Notes under the pieces: model-generated | Database searches by the model: none | What the model saw: the letters and a program-made list of their open reading frames with translations, nothing else | What the model was told of the DNA's origin: nothing | Shown here: positions 38,728 through 50,500 of the stretch, piece after piece | How positions within the stretch are numbered: position 1 is the stretch's first letter | How the letters are laid out: each line of letters begins with the position of its first letter | Position numbers and translations under genes: made by a program | Assembly (NCBI GenBank): GCA_964019135.1 | Contig: OZ025248.1 | Location: forward strand, 67,834,119-67,898,118 | DNA length: 64,000 nucleotides | From: Arenicola marina | Taxonomy: Eukaryota; Annelida; Polychaeta; Arenicolidae | Direction: 5' to 3'

Positions 38728-39145
38728 CACGAGTTAAACCAAATGGTCTCATTGAGAACTTCAGTCTTTGAGTCTATATCGTGAAAGTAAAAAAGACACC
38801 ATGCTTCAATTACGCAGTGTATAAAATTGTTTCCTACATATCTCAACGGGAGTTCCTTGACATTATCCTCACATTAGGCCTACATTTCCACATAATGTCC
38901 TTCATTTGTCCGAGGTAATATGAAACTAGGTAGGACAGCGTATTTTCTTTTTGCCAGCTCTTAACCCATGAGGCTTTGACGGCCTTATCTCTTATTGATA
39001 CATTTATAATGTTCATGCCGCCGTGGTTTCTGTCGTTATACATCACGGTTCTCTTTATACCTTCTGGTTTGCCATTCCATATAAATTTGAATATATCTTT
39101 TTGCAAAGCGTTATAATAGTTCTCGTCGACCGTCGGTAAGACTGA
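38728..39145 (-). pseudogene. LINE ORF2 fragment upstream of the MITE insertion
   Basis: Minus-strand sequence encoding NYYNALQKDIFKFIWNGK, then GGMNIINVSIRDKAVKASW and, in a shifted frame, RYVGNNFIHCVIEAWCLFYF ending at NETIWFNSWIK. At least one frameshift (near 38860) divides it. It joins the 37703-38349 fragment across the TTAA site. Confidence 0.78.
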
Positions 39146-39152
39146 GGAATAT

Positions 39153-39370
39153 AGGATAGAGACAGAAATACATAAGGATAGAGTGAGAAAAAAAAAGGTA
39201 GAGATATTACATATATGGATATAGATAGGGGCGGAGAGAGATAAGGATCGAGGGAGTGAAAAACCGAGAGCGAGAAATTATATAGTTATAAGAGAGAGGG
39301 GTAGAAATAGAGAGGAATAGGGAGAAAGAGAGAGGAGACAGGGAGGAGAGAGGGATGAGTGAGGGAGGGA
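39153..39370. repeat. GA-rich simple sequence, right flank of the LINE
   Basis: Continuation of the same purine-rich array as 37310-37479 (gggagaaagagagaggagac, gatagggg). The first 36 bases match the left flank of the LINE. Confidence 0.8.
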
Positions 39371-41427
39371 TGTCAATGATTGTGCCATAAACCTCCACAC
39401 TTTACTGCCCGGACGTCCAATCGCCGCCCGACTACACGTTCGGGTCCGCCACAGTCACCAGACCAAAAGCCAGAAGAAAAAAATCATCAAAAAACCGTCA
39501 AAGAACATTCCACAAGAAGAGCGAAATAACCCGTTCGCTGGAATAAGGGCCCTCGACTGTGTTCGAAGCGAGGTCATTTCCTGATGCGGCACCCTCGTTA
39601 AAAGTCCGAAGTAACCAGACGATCGTCGAGAACGTTCTGTGGAAGGCGTGAAACAATGTCGTAAGAAGCCACCGAGGGCTTCACTTGAAAGGTTTTGCGG
39701 TGTTTAGCAGGCTGCAGCCCGGACCAATAACGGTTGGAACAGGTCCTTCTGGTAGGATGTTGATAAGGCGACAATCGGCTGAGAGTTCTTCTCGTAGAAC
39801 GCCAAATTTACATTTCGAGTTGATTTGCTATTTTTGAATGTCGATTTTGCGCATTAGAACACAAACCGAAGGCCTCAAGATTCATTACAAGCTATAAACA
39901 CCTACCATATGCCGCACCAATTATTTGCCAATAACCCAAAACTATCCAACTTCTTGAATGTTCCCCCCGAGAGTCAAAACTTGTGCCTGTGATGAAAAGT
40001 CATAAACGTGTGCACATGTCGTTTTCCGATCCCACCGACAGGGGGCGCCCTAGTACTAAACAATTTCTGACTGCAGAAGCATCCAGAGCGCCCGCAGCCC
40101 GTCCCAAGTTCGCCTGAAGGTCAAGCTAACAGTGCCATGTGAGCTGTAGGTGTTGTACATTGAAGACATTATTTGTTTACTGTGTCATTGTAGTCCATAA
40201 TGCATTTATTCTCTTTGTTCTCTACTCTCGTAGAGATTTTTGTTCCTGTATATACAAGTCCAGCTCAACTTAATATGATAAGCGACTTGTATCTCTGTGA
40301 TGTGCGCCGTCGGTGGATGGAATGTGCAGATTGTGTATAGCAGTAAGATCGCTTCAGAACGCCATAATATTAGGGGGGGGGGGTGGTACCTTATTTTAAA
40401 ATTATTAAGAGATTTATCTGAATAGGATAGTATTGTGCGCCACGTTATCCCTCATCATGAGGGCCTCTGGCCCATTGTTGAACTAAAATAATTCAATATT
40501 TCATTATTCAGACCGCAGGCTGGTTTGAGAGGTATCAATGTATGTGGCTATATGACTTACAGTGCCATGCAATGTATACGGCAGCAGATTTTGTTCTTCA
40601 TGTCTATGGCAGACATAGAGCGCTCCAGAGACCTAGCTCCGCCTCTTGAAAGTTTCTAAAAGACTAAAAGGAGAAAACTCAGTACGTATGCTCTTCAACA
40701 AACTTTATTACAAGCCAAATGGCCATTCGTCAAGCTTCAATCTAGCACCAAATATAGAAGCTACATTATGTGTGTAAGGCAGCAGTGTTTGCCAGACGAA
40801 TACTGACAGTAGTTCTGTACCACTGACGGAACGGAATAGTTAATTAACACGGCCGTAATAGTGCGCAAAGACAAAGCGAGGGGCTGATAAGTGCGATCAC
40901 TTCATATTTAGTAGTTCCCATATATATTTACTTGTTGATTTATCACAGCTTTATACGATCATCATTGGAATCTCAGTGGAATCATTCTATAGACGTAAGC
41001 AAAACATATCGCACATTTCTCACAAACATTGGGCGAAGGCTGGTGAAGGTCACACTTCTTTTAGCGAGTGTTATACGTAAATAAACCCTGACACCCGCCG
41101 ATAACAAAGTTCCTGTCAACTAGTCCGTCCAAACATATAGCCACATAGCGGTTTGTATATTGTCAGCACGCTAATCGCCCTCTGGATTCACATTGTCAAT
41201 AACTACCTGTTCATATAAGAAGCAAACTGCCCAGACCGTTCAAAACACAAGGACATAAATTAAAAATCGACGGATGCAAGGCCACCTATCGGAGACATTG
41301 ATCAAGACTTGATGGCGTATCTCATAATGACGTCACTCTCCTTGCTTGAGATCAGATGGCCAAATCGAGCGATAATTGGTAACTCCTAGGCCAGCTCTTG
41401 GCCAATATGAGTAGAGTTCACTGCATC
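39371..41427. other. 3' flank of the EF-hand gene, including its 3' UTR
   Basis: The 3' UTR is likely about 40690-41427. Beyond it lies unassigned sequence with a G-run near 40373 and a CTCF-like core (about 40037-40050). Confidence 0.5.
40704..40709 (-). promoter_or_regulatory. Polyadenylation signal AATAAA of the EF-hand gene
   Basis: The first clear AATAAA on the minus strand downstream of the stop codon, giving a 3' UTR of about 0.7 kb. A GT-rich stretch follows it. A further candidate lies near 40205. Confidence 0.5.
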
Positions 41428-41517
41428 TTAGTTCTTCTCGTGATCCTCCTCCATGGAAAGTAGAACGGGCAGAATGGCCAGGAAACTGATCTTATCAAGG
41501 CTGTCGCTGTCAGCCAC
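41428..41517 (-). CDS. Exon 16 (residues 721-749), stop codon
   Basis: Acceptor CTTTTCCAG, then [20 protein letters not shown] and SMEEDHEKN before [15 protein letters not shown] is a degenerate fourth EF-hand loop with Ile at position 8. The acidic tail then ends the protein. Confidence 0.87.
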   Translation of the reverse strand: MADSDSLDKISFLAILPVLLSMEEDHEKN

Positions 41518-44500
41518 CTGGAAAAGAAATCATTTGCTGGTTATATCCTATTACATTACAGCGCGCATAGGTTAGGGGCGGTTGCAAACTTAGAGCTAGT
41601 GAGCGTTACGCGGACAGTGCATAACTCCATGTTATATTATCGGCTTAGCCACACCCTACTAACCGTGTCCATGATGGTCTGAGAGACGGTATCGGGGTCA
41701 ACAGAGGGCATCTGAAGGGCGATAATTTCTCGCAGTGCAGTCTGGGATAGCTGCCCTGACCCCATCCTGTCAAACGACTGGAACAGCGCCTGAAGAGCAA
41801 CCAATCATAATCCCACTCATATTATTGTTCGTTGATAATTGACAAGGGAAAATAGCAAGTCAAAGAATTGGTAGCAAAATGTCGCTGTCTGTGTGCATAT
41901 ATTATAACAATGTCGTACATTTGGTTCATGTAGGGCGCCCTATTTATGGCATTGGGATGAATGACGGCTATGACGTCACCCCGCGATATACAGACCATAT
42001 AGCTGCTGAGTCGGTTCGCCGAGGCGCTTAAAGTGATGTTCTCGCTCGTACATCTCCTGTCCTTCCTAAACAGAGAGAGACAGAGAGGTAACGATGTAGA
42101 GTCATAGGTCTGGCCAAGCGACGCAATAACTTGAACAGATGTGTCATAAATTAATGTGAAATAGACGTGACATATGGGACATTTACTATATGTTATTTTA
42201 ACCTGTGGTGGCGATCACTGCCGGGGGGGGGGGGGGTGGGGCGGAAATCACGGCGGTAATAAACGTGGTACATTTGCATTTAATAATGTCCACGCATGAC
42301 AAATTGGTTGATCTGCCATAAACGAGTAATGAGAATATCCCACTATGCGCGCAACCTTCGCTCTCTGCCTTATACATCAACGGAAAGGAGGGGCGAAGCG
42401 CCACCTGGCGAATGGGGCGGTGGTTATGTTTTAACTCTGCTTGCTCTGCTGTCCCCCACCCCCTCCCTCCCTTCACGCCCTACCCGCCAGCCCATCCCTC
42501 CCCGCCATCCCCTCCCTCACTCCCTCCCCTCACGCCCTACCCGTCACTCCTCCCTTCCTACCTCCCTCCCTCCCTCCACGCCCTACCCGCCACCCCCTCC
42601 CACCCTGCCCTCCCATCCCTCACTCCCTCATTCCCTCACCCCCTCCCTTCGCGCCCTCTCTCCACACGATACTTACGGTAATGAGAGCATCTTGTCGCAC
42701 ACACACATCAGCGTGCTGAACTCGGACAAACCGAAGAACGTGGCGGAAGTGCTCAAGTCATACACCTGCCAACAAGCAAAGAAATATGCACTTAGTAAAA
42801 TAAGATAGCCGAAAAATCCAGTTCATGATGTGGGGTATTGGATAACTAAAAGCCGACCTGATGTTTGGTATCTGTTGTGGGGCGCTGTTTGCCAGCGTTG
42901 GATTATAATGTCACTATGGCGCAATTCATACTTCCACAATAGATGCCTTAAATCCCCGACTCTTGGATTTATGTATTAATCAGGAGACATACCTGGAAAC
43001 ACGTTGCAAGGCAGAAATTTGCATGAGCACGCTATGACGTATAAAGCATGTTGTATATGACGGACCGTTTGCCACGTGGACGTTATGAAGCCGCATTCGC
43101 GTTCGATGTGATATATAGTTATATTCCACTATGCAAATAGCAGGGCAATTATTACATCATTTGTGGCTAGTGTTTTCCGAAGTCATTGCTTGAATGAGTT
43201 AGTTCATCCCCTTCTTTACCATGGTGACTGCGCGCGCAATAAATATATCGCCGATAGTGCTAGTCGTGAGTAATACGTGAGTAATACTTGATAGCAATTA
43301 CGATCGGTCAAGCTGCCATAACGAAACGAAAAGGTAGGAAGATTAAATATTAAATAAATCGTCGATTGACATCACGTTGCTGCGCACTCATTGCACTCAT
43401 CTCACCCACAGCGTTCATCGCATGCTCCTAGGACGTTCCTTTAACCGTCTTAGCAAATGGGCATAAAAGGCTAAATTATTCAAACAGACTGACGGGAAGC
43501 TGAATGTACCTGTTTGATGAACCTCTCCTCGTGTTGCCGCAATCCCTCGGGAAGCGCAGAGAAGAACTGGTGGTACTTCAGGTGTCTGTGGGAGAAGACA
43601 CGTTATGAGAACGTTATGAGAACGTTACCATGCAGCCTGGCAGCCTATTCCAATCATAACGTTTCCCACGTAATTTATTCGCATGAAGTGGTCGGGAATA
43701 GATTATTACCGTGACCGTAGGAAATATTGTTTTTCCCTATAGAGCGGACATTCGCCATAGAAAAGATACCCCAATAGAGCGGAAATTTGCCATGCAAAGA
43801 TACCCCAATAGAGCGGACATTTGCCATGCAAAGATACCCCTATAGAGCGGACGTTTGCCATGAAAAATTTACCCCAATAGAGCGGGCATTCGGCATAGAA
43901 AAGCTACCCCTATACAGCGGACATTCGCCATAGAAAAAATACCCCAATAGAGCGGAAATTTGCCATGAAAAGATACCCCTATAGAGCGGACATTTGCCAT
44001 GAAAAGATACCCCTATAGAGTGAACACTTCTGATGAATAAGATAAAACTGATATTTCAACACATAGAGCGGCGACATAGAGCGGGTCAATGAAAAGAAGA
44101 CACCCCTGCCGAGCGGATTATGGAGCTGAAATATCCCTGCCGAGCGGATTTTGGAGGTGAAAACGGGGATGAGCGGCTTTAACGCGGAATTCGCCGAAAC
44201 CCAATATTGTATTAAGTACCCCCGGGGAAGGCTTATTCAAATCATTTGTTGCACCATATCCGGGATGATTTATTGTACATGATCCTATCTTACCCGTCAT
44301 TGTCCGTGTCCAGCCTACGAAATATCTCCGCCATCTCACGGAAACGGTCTTTATCAACCAGTCGCCGCACAGAATCTTCCTACACAACGAGTAACAAACA
44401 TGTCAATGAACAAAATTTCCTCTCACAGTATTAACTATGGCAATGTAGAAATGGCTCAATGTAGACTTCATGTGCGAAAAAATCGCTTAAGCGATAAGGT

Positions 44501-47500
44501 TTTGATCAGCAAAATCTGTAACCATGAGCTTATAATATAAGGCTGGACACGGTATAGTTCGGTAGTTCGGCCCGGTATACAGTTTTTTATATACTTGCCG
44601 ACAGAAGCAGTGATGACGTCACGGCGGCCTGGGTGTCACATCGCTTCGCCTCCTCAACAGCCTTGGATTTCTCTTCCTCTTCAAACACGTCGTCATTGTC
44701 CAATGGGTCCGGTCTGTGAAGAATGGTAGGGGTACTAACTGGCTAATAACCCCTCTAGCCCAACCCCCTTTCTTCTCTCTTACCTAAGGACAACCATCGA
44801 AGCCGCTCTCTGTTGTTATTTACTGAAACTGGTGATACACCTAAAAATATCTTAAAATATCATCTTTACCCTGTGTGAAGAGATGTGCACTCTAGGTTAG
44901 AGGATTGGTTCTATACATACTGGTCTAGGTTAGAGGACTGGGTCTATACACATCGGTCTATGTTAGACTGGGTCTATACACTCTGGTCTAGGTTAGAGAA
45001 TTGGGTCTATACACATTGGTCTATGTTAGAGAACTGAGTCTATACATACTTCTGAATCTATGCACACTGGTCTAGGTTAGAGGGCTGGGCCTATACATAC
45101 TGGTCTAGGTTAGAGGACTGGGTCTATACATACTGGTCTAGGTTAGAAGACTGGGTCTATACATACTGGTCTAGGTTAGAGGACTGGGTCTATACATACT
45201 GATCTAGGTTAGAGGACTGGGTCTATACATACTGGTCTGGGTTAGAGGACTGGGTCTATATATACTGGTCTAGGTTAGAGGGCTGGGTCTATACATACTG
45301 ATCTAGGTTAGAGGACTGGGTCTATACATACTGGTCTGGGTTAGAGGACTGGGTCTATACATACTGATCTAGGTTAGAGGACTGGGTCTATACATACTGG
45401 TCTGGGTTAGAGGACTGGGTCTATACATACTGGTCTGGGTTAGAGGACTGGGTCTATACATACTGATCTAGGTTAGAGGACTGGGTCTATACATACTGGT
45501 CTGGGTTAGAGGACTGGGTCTATACATACTGGTCTGGGTTAGAGGACTGGGTCTATATATACTGGTCTAGGTTAGAGGACTGGGTCTATACATACTGATC
45601 TAGGTTAGAGGACTGGGTCTATACATACTGGTCTGGGTTAGAGGACTGGGTCTATATATACTGGTCTAGGTTAGAGGACTGGCTCTATACATACTGGTTT
45701 AGGTTAGGGTTACAGGACTGGGTCTATACATACTGGTCTGGGTTAGAGGACTGGGTCTATACATACTGGTCTGGGTTAGAGGACTGGGTCTATATATACT
45801 GGTCTAGGTTAGAGGACTGGGTCTATACATACTGGTCTGGGTTAGAGGACTGGGTCTATACATACTGATCTAGGTTAGAGGACTGGGTCTATACATACTG
45901 GTCTGGGTTAGAGGACTGGGTCTATACATACTGGTCTGGGTTAGAGGACTGGGTCTATATATACTGGTCTAGGTTAGAGGACTGGGTCTATACATACTGA
46001 TCTAGGTTAGAGGACTGGGTCTATACATACTGGTCTGGGTTAGAGGACTGGGTCTATATATACTGGTCTAGGTTAGAGGACTGGCTCTATACATACTGGT
46101 TTAGGTTAGGGTTACAGGACTGGGTCTATACATACTGGTCTAGGTTAGAGGACTCAATCTATGCAAACTGGTTTAGGTTAGAGGGCTGGGTCTATAAATA
46201 CTGGTCTAGGTTAGAGGGCTGGGTCTCTACATACTGGTCTAGGTTAGAGGACTGGTTCTATACATACTGGTTTAGGTTAGGGTTACAGGACTGGGTCTAT
46301 ACATACTGGTCTAGGTTAGAGGACTGGGTCTATATATACTGGTCTAGGTTAGAAGACTGGGTCTATACATACTGGTCTAGGTTAGAGGACTGGGTCTATA
46401 CATACTGGTCTAGGTTAGAGGACTGGCTCTATACATACTGGTTTAGGTTAGGGTTACAGGACTGGGTTTATACATACTGGTCTAGGTTAGAAGACTGGGT
46501 CTATACATACTGGTCTAGGTTAGAGGACTGGGTCTATACATACTGGTCTAGGTTAGAGGACTGGGTCTATACATACTGGTCTGGGTTAGAGGACTGGGCC
46601 TATGCACACTGGTCTAGGTTAGAGGGCTGGGTCTGTATATACTGGTTTAGGTTAGAGGACTCAATCTTTGCAAACTGGTTTAGGTTAGAGGGCTGGGTCT
46701 ATAAATACTGGTCTAGGTTAGAGGGCTGGGTCTATACATACTGGTCTATGTTTGAGGACTGGGTCCATACATACTGGTCTGGGTTACAGGACTGGGTCTA
46801 TACATACTGGTCTGAGTGATAGGTACGCTCGATTGGTGATTGTTGTCTCGCGGTCCGGTCAGCTTCCTCGTCTCGCCGCACTACCGTGGGGGCGCCACCA
46901 TTGCCTGCGTCAACAGAACGGTGTGAGACACGTGACTTGTAGAGGCGCAGGGCGGCGGCGTTGTGGAAGTCCGCGGAGGAGGAAGAGTCGGAGGAATGGG
47001 AGGGCTGGGGGTGTCGGGGCGGCGAGGTCGACGGCACCCCGACCCGCACGGCTGCTGACGGCGACAGCGCTGGGACAAGTGACACGAGAGCCACCGACGT
47101 CAGACAGCTGACGATGGCACCGGCGCCATGGGTGGGGCCGCCGTGGGCCGCCTGTGGGGCTGAGAGGGGAAGAGAAGGCATCTAGCTAAGTAAGCAGTCT
47201 AAGTGCTGGGTCTGATTAACAAAAAGCGTCTAAGTGCAGTCTAATTACTTGAGCGGTTTAAGTGCAGAGTATAACTAAGAAAATGGTCTAAATACATGAT
47301 ATATTTAAGTGAGGGGTCTAAGTGTCTAATTAAGTGAGCGACTTAGTAATGATTTAATTTAAGTATTTGGTTTACGTACATGGTCTAATTAAGTGTATGA
47401 TCCAAGCAACGGTTTAAGTGCATGTTATAACGAAGTTAAGCGGACTAGGGGCATGATATAATTACGTAAACTGTGTCTAACTACATGGTAAACTGTGTCT

Positions 47501-50500
47501 AAGCAACGATTTAAGTGCATAGTATAACGAAGTTAAGCGGACTAGGGACATGATCTAATTTCGTAAACTGTGTCTAAGTACGTGGTCTAATTAAAAGTAA
47601 GCGGTCTAAGAAATGTAAAGAAATGTAAAGCTACTGTAATAATATGCAAATATCATTAAGTAAGCAATGAGATAAATCAAGCAGAAATGTAAACTACGTA
47701 TGTACACATTTTTGTAAACGTTTTGTATATTTTCATCGGGGCTAACTTATTACACCATTGATAGATCAAATAAGGAGAGGCAAAGATACAAAAGATACCA
47801 TCAATGTGAGACACAAGCTACGCAGCTGTATCGTGCTATACTATTTGTGAGTAACCACAGAGTAAACTCAAACATCAGACATCAAACAAACCGTGTGCCA
47901 TTGGTTACTGCGAAGGACATGTATGACAGTATGTTGCAAAAACAAGCTTTAGGCGGAAATACTAAGCCTAAGTAAGACATTGAACGTTTATTAACTAGAA
48001 TCCATTGACGAATGTACAAACAGAAGGCCACTCTGCTAGAAGAGGTAGCTCGTTCATCACATCGCCTCTGCCCCACGTGATTGACACATAACCAAAGGGG
48101 GCTGGGGTCACTGAGCCTTTTAGAACGTCGTGGAGACAAAAGGAGTATTCCCCATGCAGAATTTGAAATATAGACATTCCGTTGTCGTACGATCACAATG
48201 GAAGAAGTAAGCGAGAACATCTTTTAAAACAGCAAGGGGTCAAACTGTAAAGCGTTTCACGCCTATGACCTCGATCGAACTCGAAAACATAGTAACTTGG
48301 CTTCTAATTAATCAAAATCGAATAAATTCGTCCAGTACCGTACCAGTACCCCAGTAAATGCTGAACGGTGGTGTATCTGATACAAAAATTGCGAATATCT
48401 TTGATAATATTCATTTTCAATTTTCGCGTATGAAGGATAATTCTTTTGATTAAATTTGACTTGGAGCATATGGACTATAGCGTAACCGGCACGCCCTCTG
48501 TCGGAAGATCGCCAGATAGTACCACAACGTCGAACAACAGTAAGCGTTTTCCCCACAAGTTACAAACCGCAAACGCACACAAAATAAATAAGTAACATCT
48601 AAGTTTATCGTTCCAAAATTGAGAACTAAATTTGAGAACAGAGAGAAACATATAATTACGCGTTGTTAGTTCTCGCGATTTGAGATGATTAATCCGGCAA
48701 TGGAAGTGGGTAACAGCCGGAGGACATGGCAGAGGCAGGAGTGTTAAAATGGTGACAGCGAATGTACACACGTGTTTATAAATCCACAGACACTGATCAC
48801 GACTAGACGACGGAAGGTTATCGCTATACCTTTGTTGTCATGACACTGGTAGGCCGGACGGCCGTCCTTGATGTCGCCAGTCGATTTAATTAGCCTGCGG
48901 TGTCTTTTCGTTGACAGCGACTTGTCATGAGTAGTGTTTAAGTGGGACTGACGACCGGTCTTGACAACGTGGACATTATTGTTGTTGTTATTATTATTGT
49001 TGTTGTTGTTGTCGTCGTCATCCATGTCATTTTTCACGTGTGCAGTGGGCGGATCCGTTGCCGCGGAGTCAGGGTTTATGGTGTCGGGTTGGATGACGTC
49101 ATTCGAATTGATGACGTCATCATCCTGTGATAGCGTTCGTGGCACGTCGCCTGTGTCCTTGGGCGCGGGTTTTGACTTTTCCGTCATAACCCGCTTTGCG
49201 TCACCATTTGCTGAAAATCGTGCGTCCATTTGTATCGTACCGTTATATCGTACATTTGTATCGGACCTGAATTGCTTTGGTAATCCATGTTTAATACCTT
49301 CAATATGGCGGGGTGGGGGGGGGGGGGCTAAGCTCCCCTAAAACAAAACAAAAATGCAGGCCGCTGGACCACTATAACGTACGCCGTAATGCATATGTGC
49401 ATATTATTTCCCACTCTTTTTTAAATAAGCAGACGACATTTAACCGCACATGTTTTATGAATTCGAGATAAGGACAAAAAAAATATCAAGACGTATAAAG
49501 GGTGAGGCAATGAACCTGACGTACTGGCAATAACGGCTCAGCTTATTGACATGCATGTATAGGACGACATCATGGGGGATTATTGCCACAATTTGACGTT
49601 TGGCGTGCACAAGGTTTGTTTTTGTCCAGGTTTGGTGTAAGCGACAGACATTAGCTGCTGAAATATCTAATGTACTCCCTACAGCTATGGAACTAACTCT
49701 ACTAAATTTACAATCTGACCAACCTCGAGGTCATCGCAAACTCTCATTCCAACAGCCCAAGAAAGGGTCGAACGAAAGCATGTTCATACTGTTTTACTTT
49801 ATTTATTTCATTTCCACATTTATTAAAAAAAAACAATCTTCATGACGCATGCAATAACATAATAGCATCCATTACCGTCATTTCACCACAACAATTAGTA
49901 GTCCAACTTATGAACAAGGCAGTCTGCGGCATACGATGCATATGTAATGTTAATTTTCAAATAAAATACCTCTCTGTGACGGTCGGCGGCGGGGCTTGTT
50001 CAGGTTGTGATTTCTGCAATAGATCAGTAGGTCTCATAATTACATGACATTTTTTGGCCTTGCAAAATTATAATACGGTACCATGTAAATCGATTGTATA
50101 GAGAAAAATTACCAAATAGGTTAAGCGGGTCGACTCACCCCGGCAGCTTGAAGCCCCGCCCCACGTACAGGTCCTTGGCGCGAGTCGGCAGCAGGACTCC
50201 CTTCAGACTCCGGATCTCTGTCATGACGTCATCTCTGGAGCCACAAGGCACACACGTCCAGTGGATTGCGCAGTTACACACACACAGGGCATGACCCGGG
50301 TGATGCCATATTTATCAGGATCTCTACTATTAATTGGCACTATAATAATAACAATAATCCGTCATCATTTTACAGTTTACTATTCGCTCAGTGGGCCCAA
50401 CCATAGGTTTAACCGCACACGTTTTATAGACACATCTCTTACAATAACCTGTAAAACCCACATGGCTTCAACAATAACGGGGAAAATAATTGAAAGAGGA

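Larger units (their letters stand above)
37480..39152 (-). mobile_element. 5'-truncated L1/Tx1-like LINE, interrupted by a MITE
   Basis: On the minus strand the 5' end begins in LINE ORF2 C-terminal sequence: DIFKFIWNGKPEGIKR, NHGGMNIINV, then NETIWFNSWIK. It resumes after a 372-bp insertion at GGRMIYFLKWHAAGV and continues through a zinc-knuckle-like end (CDFWDESIDNIQHAFMEC) and a 3' UTR. Removing the insertion plus one TTAA restores the frame (WIKVGGRMIYF). An additional stop or frameshift precedes the insertion. Flanked by near-identical 36-bp direct repeats. Confidence 0.88.

Noticed and set aside
44591..44598. GT donor GCAA|GTATAT for exon 10
   Set aside because: It would shift exon 11 into a frame with a TGA. 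The GC donor four bases earlier keeps the frame.
45700..46460. ttaggg occurrences as interstitial telomere repeat
   Set aside because: ttaggg appears only once per longer unit of the 33-bp minisatellite and is never in tandem.
46798..47181. Independent 127-codon gene starting at ATG 47181
   Set aside because: The supposed start lies in the pyrimidine tract of an acceptor. The sequence works as exon 9 of the larger gene in phase with both neighbours.
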